Shown: piece by piece, positions 42,254 through 50,977 of the stretch | Position numbering within the stretch: the first letter of the stretch is position 1 | Layout: the number at the start of each line of letters is the position of its first letter | Assembly: GCA_045649025.1 (NCBI GenBank) | Contig: JAZRPB010000008.1 | Coordinates: 1-59,500, forward strand | Length of the DNA: 59,500 nucleotides | Direction: 5' to 3' | Source: Ornithomonoglobus_A sp045649025 | Lineage (GTDB): Bacteria; Bacillota; Clostridia; UBA1381 | The notes under the pieces: model-generated | Told to the model about the DNA's origin: nothing | Database searches by the model: none | What the model saw: only the letters and a program-made list of their open reading frames with translations | Translations under genes and position numbers: made by a program

Positions 42254-42290
42254 AATAAGTACGATAAAAATACACATTATCGTACTTATT
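42254..42290 (+). other. Perfect 14-bp hairpin between murE and murF
   Basis: AATAAGTACGATAA and TTATCGTACTTATT pair around a 9-base loop. No strong T-run follows, so it is not a clear terminator; it may protect or partition the message. Confidence 0.6.
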
Positions 42291-42321
42291 CTACGTTAAG
42301 TATATATATAGGAGATTATTA

Positions 42322-43701
42322 ATGCAATCATTAACTATTTTCGAAATTGTAAAAGCCACAGGCGGAAAACTAATTAGCGGCGACGGCAGCTTTAGTGTTG
42401 AAAACATCACTACCGACTCAAGAACCGCAACCGATAAAAGCTTATTTATTCCCCTTGTTGGCGAGAAAACAGACGGTCATAAGTACATACAAAGTGTTTT
42501 TGATAATGGCTGCAAAGCTATAATTACTCACAATGATATCACCTCCCAAGAAAACGTGTGCATTGTTAAGGTTTCAAACACATTAAGAGCATTGGGTGAT
42601 ATTGCGGCATTTTATAAAGAAAAATATAAAATTCCAACTGTGTCGGTAACAGGAAGTGTGGGTAAAACAACAACAAGAGATATGGTGCATAGTGCACTTA
42701 ATGTTAAATATAACACCCTAAAAACAAAGAATAACTATAACAACGACATTGGTGTGCCATGGACAGTTTTTTCACAGGAAAAGGAACACGAAATGGCCGT
42801 TATTGAAATGGGTATGAACCATTTTGGCGAGATAGAGCGTCTTAGTGAAATTGTGAAGCCCGATGCAGCCGTTATAACAAATATTGGTATGGCACATATT
42901 GCAAATCTTGGCTCACAGGAGGGAATTTTTAAGGCAAAGCTTGAAATAACAAAGCTATTTAACGAGAAAAACACACTCATTGTAAATGGTGACGATAAAT
43001 TCCTTTCAACAATAAAGGCATCAAATCCGCCATATAGAGTAGTATATTTTGGAATTAATAACCCCGAAAATGACGTATATGCAAAAAACATAAAAAACAA
43101 AGGTCTTGAGGGAATTGAGTTTACGGTTGTGGTTGATTTAGCTGAATACAACGTATCAGTTTCGCAACCCGGAACACATAATGTGTATAACGCATTGGCG
43201 GCAATCTGTGCAGGTCTTGTGTTTGGTGTAAGGGTTGAAGATGCAATAAAGGGTATTGCAAATTGTGAGTATACTGCAAGCAGGCTTGAACTGTTAAAAA
43301 ACAACAACGTTGAAATTATAAACGATTGCTATAATGCTTCTCCCGATTCTATGAGAGCAGCAATTGCTATTCTCCCCTATTCAACCAAAAAAAGACGTGT
43401 TGCAATTTTGGGTGATATGCTCGAAATGGGCGAATTTGCCGACAAGGCACATTTTGATTTGGGCAATGAAATTGTTAAAAACAAAATAGACGTTTTAATT
43501 ACGGCTGGTGAAAATGCATTGTATATTGCAAAACGTGCCCGTGAGCTTGGTATGAGCAGTGTTTATTCTTTTGCCACAACACAGGAGGCTTGCGATTTTA
43601 CAAAAGAATATATAAAGGATGGCGACAGTGTGCTTGTTAAAGCTTCACACGGTATGCACTTTGAAAATATTGTAAATGCTATTATGGATATTAATTTTTA
43701 A
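42322..43701 (+). CDS. murF: UDP-MurNAc-tripeptide:D-Ala-D-Ala ligase
   Basis: This 459-aa ligase adds D-Ala-D-Ala to complete the stem pentapeptide. The N-terminal region TDSRTATDKSLFIPLVGEKTDGHKY, the ATP loop VTGSVGKTTTRDM, KNNYNNDIGVPWT and INDCYNASPDSMRAA are conserved MurF motifs. AGGAG precedes the ATG. It sits between murE and mraY in the standard order. Confidence 0.97.
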   Translation: MQSLTIFEIVKATGGKLISGDGSFSVENITTDSRTATDKSLFIPLVGEKTDGHKYIQSVFDNGCKAIITHNDITSQENVCIVKVSNTLRALGDIAAFYKEKYKIPTVSVTGSVGKTTTRDMVHSALNVKYNTLKTKNNYNNDIGVPWTVFSQEKEHEMAVIEMGMNHFGEIERLSEIVKPDAAVITNIGMAHIANLGSQEGIFKAKLEITKLFNEKNTLIVNGDDKFLSTIKASNPPYRVVYFGINNPENDVYAKNIKNKGLEGIEFTVVVDLAEYNVSVSQPGTHNVYNALAAICAGLVFGVRVEDAIKGIANCEYTASRLELLKNNNVEIINDCYNASPDSMRAAIAILPYSTKKRRVAILGDMLEMGEFADKAHFDLGNEIVKNKIDVLITAGENALYIAKRARELGMSSVYSFATTQEACDFTKEYIKDGDSVLVKASHGMHFENIVNAIMDINF

Positions 43702-43730
43702 GATACATCAATGAAAGGAAATATTACAAA

Positions 43731-44765
43731 ATGGAAGAATTAAAAAACTTTTTAATGCTTAATCTTTTACCCCTGTGCATATCTTTTGTGTTTACTGCAC
43801 TTTTGGCACCGCCATTTATTAAATGGCTTAAAAAACTTAAGTTTGGTCAGGAAATAAGAGATGAAGGTCCAAAATGGCACGAAAAGAAATCAGGCACTCC
43901 AACAATGGGCGGCATAATATTTATTGCAGGTATAGTTATTTGTGCTGTTGTTATGTTTATAATATCATTTATAAAAGGCGGTAGCTTTAAGGATATAGAA
44001 AGCTCTGTTACAGTACTTTTAATATCGCTTGGTTTTGGTGCAGTAGGTTTTTGCGATGACTATATTAAGGTGGTTAAAAAGAGAAATTTAGGACTTAGTG
44101 CAAAGCAAAAATTCCTGTTTCAATTATTATTTGCGATAATTTACATAGGCTATATGTATTGCTGTACAGATATAAGCACAGAATTGGTAATTCCGTTTAC
44201 TTCAGTATATATAACATTACCGATATGGATATATATACCGCTTATACTTTTTGTTATAATAGGTGTTGTTAATGCTATAAATCTTACAGACGGACTTGAC
44301 GGCCTTGCAAGCTCAATAACAGTTGTAACCTCTCTAACCTTTGCAGCGGTAGCATTTATGTTCTTTAATAAGAATTTATCATCACTTGCAATTGCAATAA
44401 CGGGTGGATTACTTGGATTTTTACTATATAATAAATATCCTGCAAAGGTATTTATGGGTGATACAGGCTCGTTGTTTTTAGGTGCAATTATTGCACTCTT
44501 GGCAATAAATATGGGACTTGTACTATATTTAATACCAATAGGCTTTGTATACTTTGCAGAAACACTGTCTGTAATTTTACAAACCTCATACTTTAAATAC
44601 ACAAAGAAAAAGTATGGCGAGGGCAGACGAATATTTAAAATGAGTCCTCTGCACCATCACTTTGAAATGTGTGGTTGGAAAGAGGTTAAAATAGTTATGG
44701 TATTCACATTGGTAACACTTATACTTTGTGTTGCTTCATTTGTTGGAATGATATTTACACTGTAA
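43731..44765 (+). CDS. mraY: Phospho-MurNAc-pentapeptide translocase
   Basis: This 344-aa integral membrane enzyme makes lipid I by moving phospho-MurNAc-pentapeptide to undecaprenyl phosphate. It has about ten helices and the motifs EKKSGTPTMGG, FCDDYIKVVKKRNLGLSAKQK, NLTDGLDGLA, PAKVFMGDTGSL and MSPLHHHFEMCGW. All catalytic aspartates and the HHH motif are present. AAAGGA precedes the ATG. murD, normally next, is absent; ftsW follows after 16 bp. Confidence 0.98.
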   Translation: MEELKNFLMLNLLPLCISFVFTALLAPPFIKWLKKLKFGQEIRDEGPKWHEKKSGTPTMGGIIFIAGIVICAVVMFIISFIKGGSFKDIESSVTVLLISLGFGAVGFCDDYIKVVKKRNLGLSAKQKFLFQLLFAIIYIGYMYCCTDISTELVIPFTSVYITLPIWIYIPLILFVIIGVVNAINLTDGLDGLASSITVVTSLTFAAVAFMFFNKNLSSLAIAITGGLLGFLLYNKYPAKVFMGDTGSLFLGAIIALLAINMGLVLYLIPIGFVYFAETLSVILQTSYFKYTKKKYGEGRRIFKMSPLHHHFEMCGWKEVKIVMVFTLVTLILCVASFVGMIFTL

Positions 44766-44781
44766 AGGAGAATTAACGCTT

Positions 44782-45984
44782 ATGGCATCCGACAAAAATC
44801 GAATTAATGCTTCTTCTAAACTTACCAAGGATAGTTCATCGGCAGATAAACATACTAAAAAGCTTCAGCAAAAACAAAAAAGACTAGTTATGGGAGAAAT
44901 AGACTACACCTTTCTTGTTATAGTAATTCTTATTGTGGCAGCAGGTTTGGTTGTGCTTCTTTCTGCCTCTGCTCCTGCCGGACTGGCACAGGAGGGTGGA
45001 AACTCATATTCGTTTTTTATAAAGCAAGCTGTGTGTGCAGCTCTTGGCTTTGTGGGAATGTGGTTTGTATCAAGAATAAACTATGAACGCTACAAGGCAT
45101 ATATACCATTTGTAATGGCAATATGTGTTTTGCTTCTTATTCTTGTTTTAATTCCCGGTCTTGGAAGAAAAATCAACGGCTCAAGAAGATGGCTTAATAC
45201 ACCAATTATTCCTGTTCAGCCATCTGAATTTGTTAAGCCTATAATTGCAATGTTCTTTGCATTGATGATAGAAAAGGGTAATCTTAATCTGAAAACCTTT
45301 GGCGGTAATCTTCCTTTTCTGTGTATTATTGGTGTTGTTGTTGGGTTAATGCTTTGTGAAACACACCTTAGCGGTGCAATAGTTATTGCAGGTATTGCTC
45401 TTGTGGTAATGATTGCAGGCGGAACACCAATAAAGCCAATGCTTATAGCACTTGCCGTTCTTGCCCCTATTGGTATATTTTTGGTTTCCTTCAACGAAGT
45501 GCGTTGGGAAAGAATTACAGGCTTTTTAGACCCGTTTGCAGATATGCAAGATACCACATATCAAATCTCACAGGCACTTTATGCAATAGGTTCAGGACGT
45601 ATATTCGGATTAGGATTAGGACAGAGTGTTCAGAAATATACATACCTTCCCGAGCCGTATAACGATTTTATATTTGCAATTATATGTGAAGAATTAGGGC
45701 TTGTTGGTGCCGTTATTATTATGGGGTTATTTGTGCTCCTGATATTCAGAGGTGTGCGAATTGCAATGAATGCTCCCGATGTTTTTAGCACCTTAACTGC
45801 AATAGGTATTGTATCACAAATAGCAATACAAACTATTCTTAACATAGCAGTTGCAACCTCAAGTGTACCAAACACAGGTGTTGCTCTTCCATTCTTCAGC
45901 TATGGCGGCACTTCAATTTTAACATTACTTATTGAAATGGGTGTATTACTTAATATATCGAGACGTTCAAAAAATGCATTATAA
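44782..45984 (+). CDS. ftsW: SEDS peptidoglycan polymerase FtsW/SpoVE
   Basis: This 400-aa ten-helix SEDS glycosyltransferase works with the class B PBP of the same cluster. A basic cytoplasmic N-terminus of about 45 residues precedes the first helix. Conserved motifs are GRKINGSRRWLN, QPSEFVKPI, GFLDPFADMQDTTYQISQALYAIGSG, GLGQSVQKYTYLPEPYNDFIFA and the C-terminal FFSYGGTS. Division (FtsW) and sporulation (SpoVE) versions are too close to separate by eye. It lies between mraY and murG. Confidence 0.94.
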   Translation: MASDKNRINASSKLTKDSSSADKHTKKLQQKQKRLVMGEIDYTFLVIVILIVAAGLVVLLSASAPAGLAQEGGNSYSFFIKQAVCAALGFVGMWFVSRINYERYKAYIPFVMAICVLLLILVLIPGLGRKINGSRRWLNTPIIPVQPSEFVKPIIAMFFALMIEKGNLNLKTFGGNLPFLCIIGVVVGLMLCETHLSGAIVIAGIALVVMIAGGTPIKPMLIALAVLAPIGIFLVSFNEVRWERITGFLDPFADMQDTTYQISQALYAIGSGRIFGLGLGQSVQKYTYLPEPYNDFIFAIICEELGLVGAVIIMGLFVLLIFRGVRIAMNAPDVFSTLTAIGIVSQIAIQTILNIAVATSSVPNTGVALPFFSYGGTSILTLLIEMGVLLNISRRSKNAL

Positions 45985-45999
45985 TGAAAGGAACATAAT

Positions 46000-47097
46000 A
46001 TGAGAATCATTTTTGCCGGAGGAGGCACAGGCGGTCACATTATACCCGCCATATCCATTGCAGATTATGTAAAGGCACGCAACAACAACTTTGAGGCTTT
46101 ATTTATTGGCACAGAAAAAGGCTTGGAGCACAAGCTTGTGCCCAACGCAGGCTATAATATTGAATATATAGAAATTGAAGGCTTTAGCAGAAAAAATATG
46201 CTAAAAAATATTCCCATTGCTGCAAAGCTTATACAAGCACAGGCTAAATGCCGAAAAATAATAAAAAATTTCAAGCCCGATTGCATTGTATGCACAGGCG
46301 GTTATGTGAGTGGACCCGTTGCAATGGCTGCAAAGGCTATGGGTGTTCCATCGCTTATTCACGAGCAGAATGTCTATCCTGGGTTGACTGTTAAAGGCTC
46401 ACAAAAATATGTAGACTATGTTGCAGTAAGCTTTGAAGAAACTGTAAATCTTCTGCAAAGCAAGGAAAAATGTGTTGTAACGGGTAATCCCATAAGAAGT
46501 GAGCTATTAACTTCAGATAAGGAAGAGTCACGAAAAAAGCTTAATATAACAAAACCGTTTGTACTTGTGTTTGGCGGAAGTCTTGGTGCTGATGCAATAA
46601 ATAACTGCGTATTAGGCATATTAGAGCGTGTGATTAATGAGGGTAAAATACAATTACTGTTTGGCACAGGTGACAGGAACTATCAAAAAACAATGGATGA
46701 GCTTTCACGTCTTGGAATTAAGCTAAATGACGATGTAAGAATTGTTCCCTATATTAACGATATGGCAAGCTATATGTCGGCAGCGGATATTGTTGTGTCA
46801 CGTGCAGGTGCTATAACTGTTAGTGAAATTGCAGCACTTGCAAAGCCGTCTATACTTATTCCATCTCCAAACGTGGTAAGAAACCATCAGGAGCAAAACG
46901 CACGTGAGTTTGAAAAAAATGGTGCAGCATCACTTATTGTAGAAAAAAATCTTACTCCCGATTCGCTTTATAGCAAACTTATGGAAATGATAGATAATCC
47001 CGAAATATTAAGCTCTATGTCTGACAACTTAAGAAAAATATCAAAGACAGATGCATTAGAGCAAATATATAATTTAATTCTAAAAATGAAACCATAA
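46000..47097 (+). CDS. murG: MurG lipid II synthase (GlcNAc transferase)
   Basis: This 365-aa GT28 enzyme adds GlcNAc to lipid I on the cytoplasmic face of the membrane, giving lipid II. The N-terminal GGGTGGHIIPA loop, the acceptor-side VCTGGYVSGPV, HEQNVYPG and the donor-side GGSLGADAIN and RAGAITVSEIAAL motifs are intact. AAAGGA precedes the ATG. It is the last cluster gene, followed by a perfect hairpin terminator. Genes normally beyond it (murB, ftsQ, ftsA, ftsZ) are not here. Confidence 0.97.
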   Translation: MRIIFAGGGTGGHIIPAISIADYVKARNNNFEALFIGTEKGLEHKLVPNAGYNIEYIEIEGFSRKNMLKNIPIAAKLIQAQAKCRKIIKNFKPDCIVCTGGYVSGPVAMAAKAMGVPSLIHEQNVYPGLTVKGSQKYVDYVAVSFEETVNLLQSKEKCVVTGNPIRSELLTSDKEESRKKLNITKPFVLVFGGSLGADAINNCVLGILERVINEGKIQLLFGTGDRNYQKTMDELSRLGIKLNDDVRIVPYINDMASYMSAADIVVSRAGAITVSEIAALAKPSILIPSPNVVRNHQEQNAREFEKNGAASLIVEKNLTPDSLYSKLMEMIDNPEILSSMSDNLRKISKTDALEQIYNLILKMKP

Positions 47098-47100
47098 TTA

Positions 47101-47138
47101 AAACAGGTACATTCCCCAATAGGGGAATGTACCTGTTT
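47101..47138. terminator. Bidirectional hairpin between murG and mazG
   Basis: AAACAGGTACATTCCCC pairs perfectly with GGGGAATGTACCTGTTT around AATA (17 bp). It serves both convergent genes. Confidence 0.88.
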
Positions 47139-47139
47139 A

Positions 47140-47841
47140 TTAATTCTTCTCTAATTTAGAAAATCTTTGTATAAAGTTATTTGATTCCTCGCTTAATGCA
47201 ATCTCGGGAGTTGCTCCAATGCTTCTACCCAAAGCAGTAACATCAAAAAGTAATTTCCCATACATTTCCTGTGCTTTTCTTTCGTTCTCTTCCTCTTTTA
47301 TGTGTAAAAGCACTTTTTGTATATCGCTATATAGTGCTTCTGTGTCTTTTTCTTCATAATTAAAGTCCTTTGCTTTTTTTATAAGCTTTTCAGCACGCAT
47401 AAGCGACGGCAAATAATTGGGCACATCTAAAAGCACCTCTGTGTTTGACCTTAATCCTTTTTCCTTTTTCTTATTCTTCTCCCAATTATATAGTGCTTCT
47501 TCCTCGTTGCCTGCCTTATCCTCGCCAAAAACGTGAGTATGGCGTGATATGAGTTTTGTACATATCTCATACAAAATATCATCAAAATCGAACGCACCTC
47601 GCTCTTGTGCAATACGTGCATGGAAAACAACCTGTAAAAGAACATCGCCAAGCTCGTTTGCGAAATCTTTATCTGTTCCGTTGTCGAGTGCATCTATTGC
47701 CTCGTAGCATTCTTCTATAAGGCTCTTTTTTATGCTTTGATGTGTCTGCACTTTATCCCACGGGCAGCCATTCTCACTACGCAACGTAACAATTATATTT
47801 TTTAAATCCTCAATAGTGTACTTCTTATCCATTTTTATCAC
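47140..47841 (-). CDS. mazG: Nucleoside triphosphate pyrophosphohydrolase MazG
   Basis: This 233-aa all-helical enzyme hydrolyses (d)NTPs to monophosphates, limiting aberrant nucleotides. The metal-binding motif pairs are EECYEAIDAL and ELGDVLLQVVFHA. The N-terminal LRSENGCPWDKVQTHQS is diagnostic. The C-terminal half is a second, degenerate MazG-like repeat. The GTG at 47841 has AAAGGA 7 bases upstream and is preferred to the ATG three codons later. It is shorter than the E. coli enzyme by about 30 residues. Confidence 0.94.
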   Translation of the reverse strand: MIKMDKKYTIEDLKNIIVTLRSENGCPWDKVQTHQSIKKSLIEECYEAIDALDNGTDKDFANELGDVLLQVVFHARIAQERGAFDFDDILYEICTKLISRHTHVFGEDKAGNEEEALYNWEKNKKKEKGLRSNTEVLLDVPNYLPSLMRAEKLIKKAKDFNYEEKDTEALYSDIQKVLLHIKEEENERKAQEMYGKLLFDVTALGRSIGATPEIALSEESNNFIQRFSKLEKN

Positions 47842-47878
47842 TATTAAATCCTTTCATTTAATTTAACTATTTACAAAT

Positions 47879-47915
47879 AAACACCGAAGGAATTTTACCC
47901 CTTCAGTGTTTTTTT
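47879..47915 (-). terminator. Terminator of the CNNM gene
   Basis: On the minus strand AACACTGAAGG and CCTTCGGTGTT pair with one G-T wobble, followed by TTT. Confidence 0.65.
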
Positions 47916-47921
47916 CATATA

Positions 47922-49184
47922 TTATTTTTCTTCCTCTTCGTCGTCCTTATTAAGTACTGTTACCTTAATTTCTTCAACGTGTCTGGAATCTATTTTAGTT
48001 ACCCTAATATGGAGATTTTTATAGGTGAATTCTTCACCAACCTCTGGTATATGTCCAAGATTTTCGGTAACCCATCCGCCAATTGTGGTTGAATCATCCT
48101 CATCATTGGCACTTAAGTCGAATATTTCAAGTGTATCGTCGAGGTCTGCACTTCCCAAAACCTTGAATTCAGTTTCGGAAATTTCCTCAATTTCCTCAAT
48201 AACCTCGTCGTGCTCATCCCAAATTTCACCAACAAGCTCTTCTAAAATATCTTCTAAAGTTACAATACCGTCGGTACCGCCATACTCATCAACAATGATT
48301 GCCATATGCGATTTTTGTTTTTGAAGTATACTTAAAAGCTCGGATATTTTCATAGATGGTATTACATAAACAGGCTCGTTCATTACCTGCTCAACAGATT
48401 TTCCATTTGTAAGAGCAGCGTGAAAATCCTTTTGATTTAATATACCAACTATATTATCAATATTGTCACGATAAACAGGCAAACGGGAATAGCCGCTTTC
48501 CTCAAATATTCCTTTTACCTTTTCATTATCATACTCAATATCAATCGCAACAACATCCACACGGTTAGTATGTATGTCCGACACCTCTATGTCGTTGAAT
48601 TCTATTGCATTACGTATAAGCTCACTTTCGTGTACATCAAGCTCACCGTCATTTTGTGCTTCTTCAACCATTGTTAAAAGCTCTTCTTCGGTTACACCTC
48701 TGTCATCAGAGATTTTAACAACCTTATACACCAGCTTTTGCCATAACAGGAATAAGAAGTTTAATGGTGTTAAAATAAATACAATTGCATTAAGAAGCGG
48801 TGCAAAAGTCATTGCAAACTTTTCAGGGAAATTCTTTGCCAGACTTTTTGGAGTTATTTCGCCAAAAATCAAAATAACAACTGTAAGCACTGCAGTTGAT
48901 ACAGAAATACCCTTATCACCCAACAGTTTCACAAACATAGCCGCCGCAATAGATGACGCTGCAATATTTACAATATTATTGCCAATAAGAATTGATGAAA
49001 TTAACTTATCGTAATTATCTGAAAGCTTTAACACAAGCTCTGCTCTTTTATTTCCATCGCTTGCAAGGTTCTTCATACGTATACGGCTCATAGATGAGAA
49101 CGCCGTCTCCGATGCCGAAAAATACGCTGAAAATAAAATTAATACAGCCAAAAACAGAATCCACGTCATACTGTCACTGTCCAT
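47922..49184 (-). CDS. CNNM/HlyC-CorC family membrane protein
   Basis: This 420-aa protein has an N-terminal CNNM (DUF21) membrane domain with about four helices (residues 1-190), containing SASETAFSSMSRIRMKNLA and NNIVNIAASSIAAA. Two CBS domains follow (about 205-320), then a C-terminal CorC_HlyC domain (about 335-410). An acidic tail ends in DDEEEEK. Relatives export magnesium or other divalent cations. The signature GGTDGIVTLEDILEELVGEIWDE is complete. GGAGG lies 10 bases before the ATG; its promoter is at 49256-49284. Confidence 0.92.
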   Translation of the reverse strand: MDSDSMTWILFLAVLILFSAYFSASETAFSSMSRIRMKNLASDGNKRAELVLKLSDNYDKLISSILIGNNIVNIAASSIAAAMFVKLLGDKGISVSTAVLTVVILIFGEITPKSLAKNFPEKFAMTFAPLLNAIVFILTPLNFLFLLWQKLVYKVVKISDDRGVTEEELLTMVEEAQNDGELDVHESELIRNAIEFNDIEVSDIHTNRVDVVAIDIEYDNEKVKGIFEESGYSRLPVYRDNIDNIVGILNQKDFHAALTNGKSVEQVMNEPVYVIPSMKISELLSILQKQKSHMAIIVDEYGGTDGIVTLEDILEELVGEIWDEHDEVIEEIEEISETEFKVLGSADLDDTLEIFDLSANDEDDSTTIGGWVTENLGHIPEVGEEFTYKNLHIRVTKIDSRHVEEIKVTVLNKDDEEEEK

Positions 49185-49255
49185 TATATTATTAATACCT
49201 CCATAAATTACATTATCTTTTTCTAATTTACCAAATATACTGATAAATCACAATG

Positions 49256-49284
49256 ATTATACCAAAAATATGGCATAATGTCAA
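49256..49284 (-). promoter_or_regulatory. Promoter of the CNNM gene
   Basis: Minus strand TTGACA (49284-49279), 17-bp spacer ending TTTGG, TATAAT (49261-49256). The remaining 49285-49440 is AT-rich and shows no further clear signal. Confidence 0.85.
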
Positions 49285-49447
49285 GGAAATTTTTTAATTT
49301 ATATGTATTTTTCTCTAGTATTTAACATATTATTAATATTTACTTATGTTTATTATTATATAGCACATCACCCATTAATTCTTATTAAATGTAATAAAAT
49401 AATTACATTATAAATATTATAAAATACAAGGGATGGTGGATAATTTA

Positions 49448-50974
49448 ATGAAAAAGCAAAGCTTTGTTAAGGGTGCAATAATACTAATGATTGCGAATGC
49501 AATTTCCAAGATTATAGGTGCAGTTTTTAAAATCCCTCTAACGTATATATTACAGGAGGAGGGTATGGCAATATATAACAGTGCGTTTGGGATATACATA
49601 CTGTTTTTATCGTTTATAATTTCGGGACTGCCCTTTGCTATTTCAAAGCTGGTTTCAGAATACAATGAAAAAAAAGAACATAATATGGTGTCGGCAGTTA
49701 TAAGCGTTTCCACAACACTACTTTTCTTTATAGGAATTTTAGGCACTCTTATTTTGTATTTTGGTGCGGATTTTTTTGCACTTGCCATGAAGGAGCCACG
49801 CTCGGTTTTTGCCATTAAAATGATTGCTCCGTCTGTGTTTTTTGTAGCGTTAGGCTGTGTATACAAAAACTATTTTCAGGGTGTATCAAATATGATACCC
49901 ACTGCCGTATCGCAAATTGCAGAAGCACTTATTAAGCTATGTGCAGGGTATATGCTTGCTATATACTTTATAAAGACAGGCACACAAGCTGCATCCGGCG
50001 GTGCAACACTCGGCGTCAGCATTGGTGAGGCACTGGCAACGCTTATTTTATTTATTTTCTACATATCATTAAAAAAAGAACACACACGCTCATCCTCTTT
50101 AGAAAAACGTGTTGTGCTGTCAAAAATAGGCACTATTGCAATACCGCTTTTATTTACATCGGTTATTTCGTCGATGATGTCTGTTATGGATACAACTCTG
50201 CTTCGTACAAAGCTTATTGAGTATGGTCACAGTATTGATGAAGCAAGATTTATATACGGTGCATACAGTGGCTATGCACTAACCCTTTTCCATTTGCCTG
50301 TTGGTATTTTAGCAACGTTGGGTGTTAGTATCTTACCGCTTATTGCAGGTTCTATTTCAACAGGTAATACCCAAAAAGCCAAAAAAGCAACTATAAATGC
50401 AATTAAATTAACTGTCATTTTAAGTCTACCCTGTGCCGTTGCTATATTTTTCATAGGCAAGGATATGTTAGAGCTTCTGTTTAATAATACCTACTCTGCT
50501 AACATGCTTATGTGTGTATCTCCTTGCATTTTCTTTTTATGCGTTGCGCAAATATCAAATGCAGTTTCTCAATCGGCAGGCAGGATTATACAGTCCTTTC
50601 TTTGTGCCTTTATAAGCTCTGGTGTTAAGCTTATAATGTATTTAATATTAATTAAAAGGATGAGCATATACGGTGCCATAATAAGCTCGGATATTGCATA
50701 CTTTATTTTTATGATTATTTCTTTAGTGCTCGTAAAAAGAACTATACATTTTAAAATGGATTATATGAATATTTTTATAAAACCGCTTTTGAGTACAGTT
50801 GCAATGGCAGTTACTTTATTTCTTATTCATACACCCATTGATTACTACATACACAACATCTGCCTATCTACCTTTTTAAAATGTACATTCTCGGGAGGTG
50901 TTTACATTTTAACTCTTGTTTTGCTAAACGGAATATCAATTAAAGATATAAAAAGGGGCTTTAAAAGCCCCTAA
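49448..50974 (+). CDS. Second SpoVB-like polysaccharide/lipid flippase
   Basis: This 508-aa membrane protein has about 14 hydrophobic helices and belongs to the same MOP/PST branch as the gene at 22221. It carries NAISKIIGAVFKIPLTYIL, GLPFAISKLVSE and YKNYFQGVSNMIPTAVSQIAEALIK. It likely moves a lipid-linked precursor across the membrane. GGTGG is 8 bases before the ATG at 49448; an ATG five codons earlier is possible. The gene is convergent with the PurF-like gene, and the last codons contain that gene's terminator. Confidence 0.85.
   Translation: MKKQSFVKGAIILMIANAISKIIGAVFKIPLTYILQEEGMAIYNSAFGIYILFLSFIISGLPFAISKLVSEYNEKKEHNMVSAVISVSTTLLFFIGILGTLILYFGADFFALAMKEPRSVFAIKMIAPSVFFVALGCVYKNYFQGVSNMIPTAVSQIAEALIKLCAGYMLAIYFIKTGTQAASGGATLGVSIGEALATLILFIFYISLKKEHTRSSSLEKRVVLSKIGTIAIPLLFTSVISSMMSVMDTTLLRTKLIEYGHSIDEARFIYGAYSGYALTLFHLPVGILATLGVSILPLIAGSISTGNTQKAKKATINAIKLTVILSLPCAVAIFFIGKDMLELLFNNTYSANMLMCVSPCIFFLCVAQISNAVSQSAGRIIQSFLCAFISSGVKLIMYLILIKRMSIYGAIISSDIAYFIFMIISLVLVKRTIHFKMDYMNIFIKPLLSTVAMAVTLFLIHTPIDYYIHNICLSTFLKCTFSGGVYILTLVLLNGISIKDIKRGFKSP
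50947..50974 (-). terminator. Terminator of the PurF-like gene, inside the end of the flippase gene
   Basis: On the minus strand AGGGGCTTT and AAAGCCCCT pair, followed by TTTTTA. It lies within the last codons of the opposite gene. Confidence 0.8.
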
Positions 50975-50977
50975 AAA

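Noticed and set aside
42735..43307. 190-codon open frame on - across murF
   Set aside because: It is antisense to a complete murF with all motifs. The composition is rich in S, F and I, and no start signal is present.
49320..49430. TGTAATaaaataATTACA dyad as an operator for the second flippase
   Set aside because: Composed only of A/T-rich words common in this region; no support from position relative to a clear promoter.
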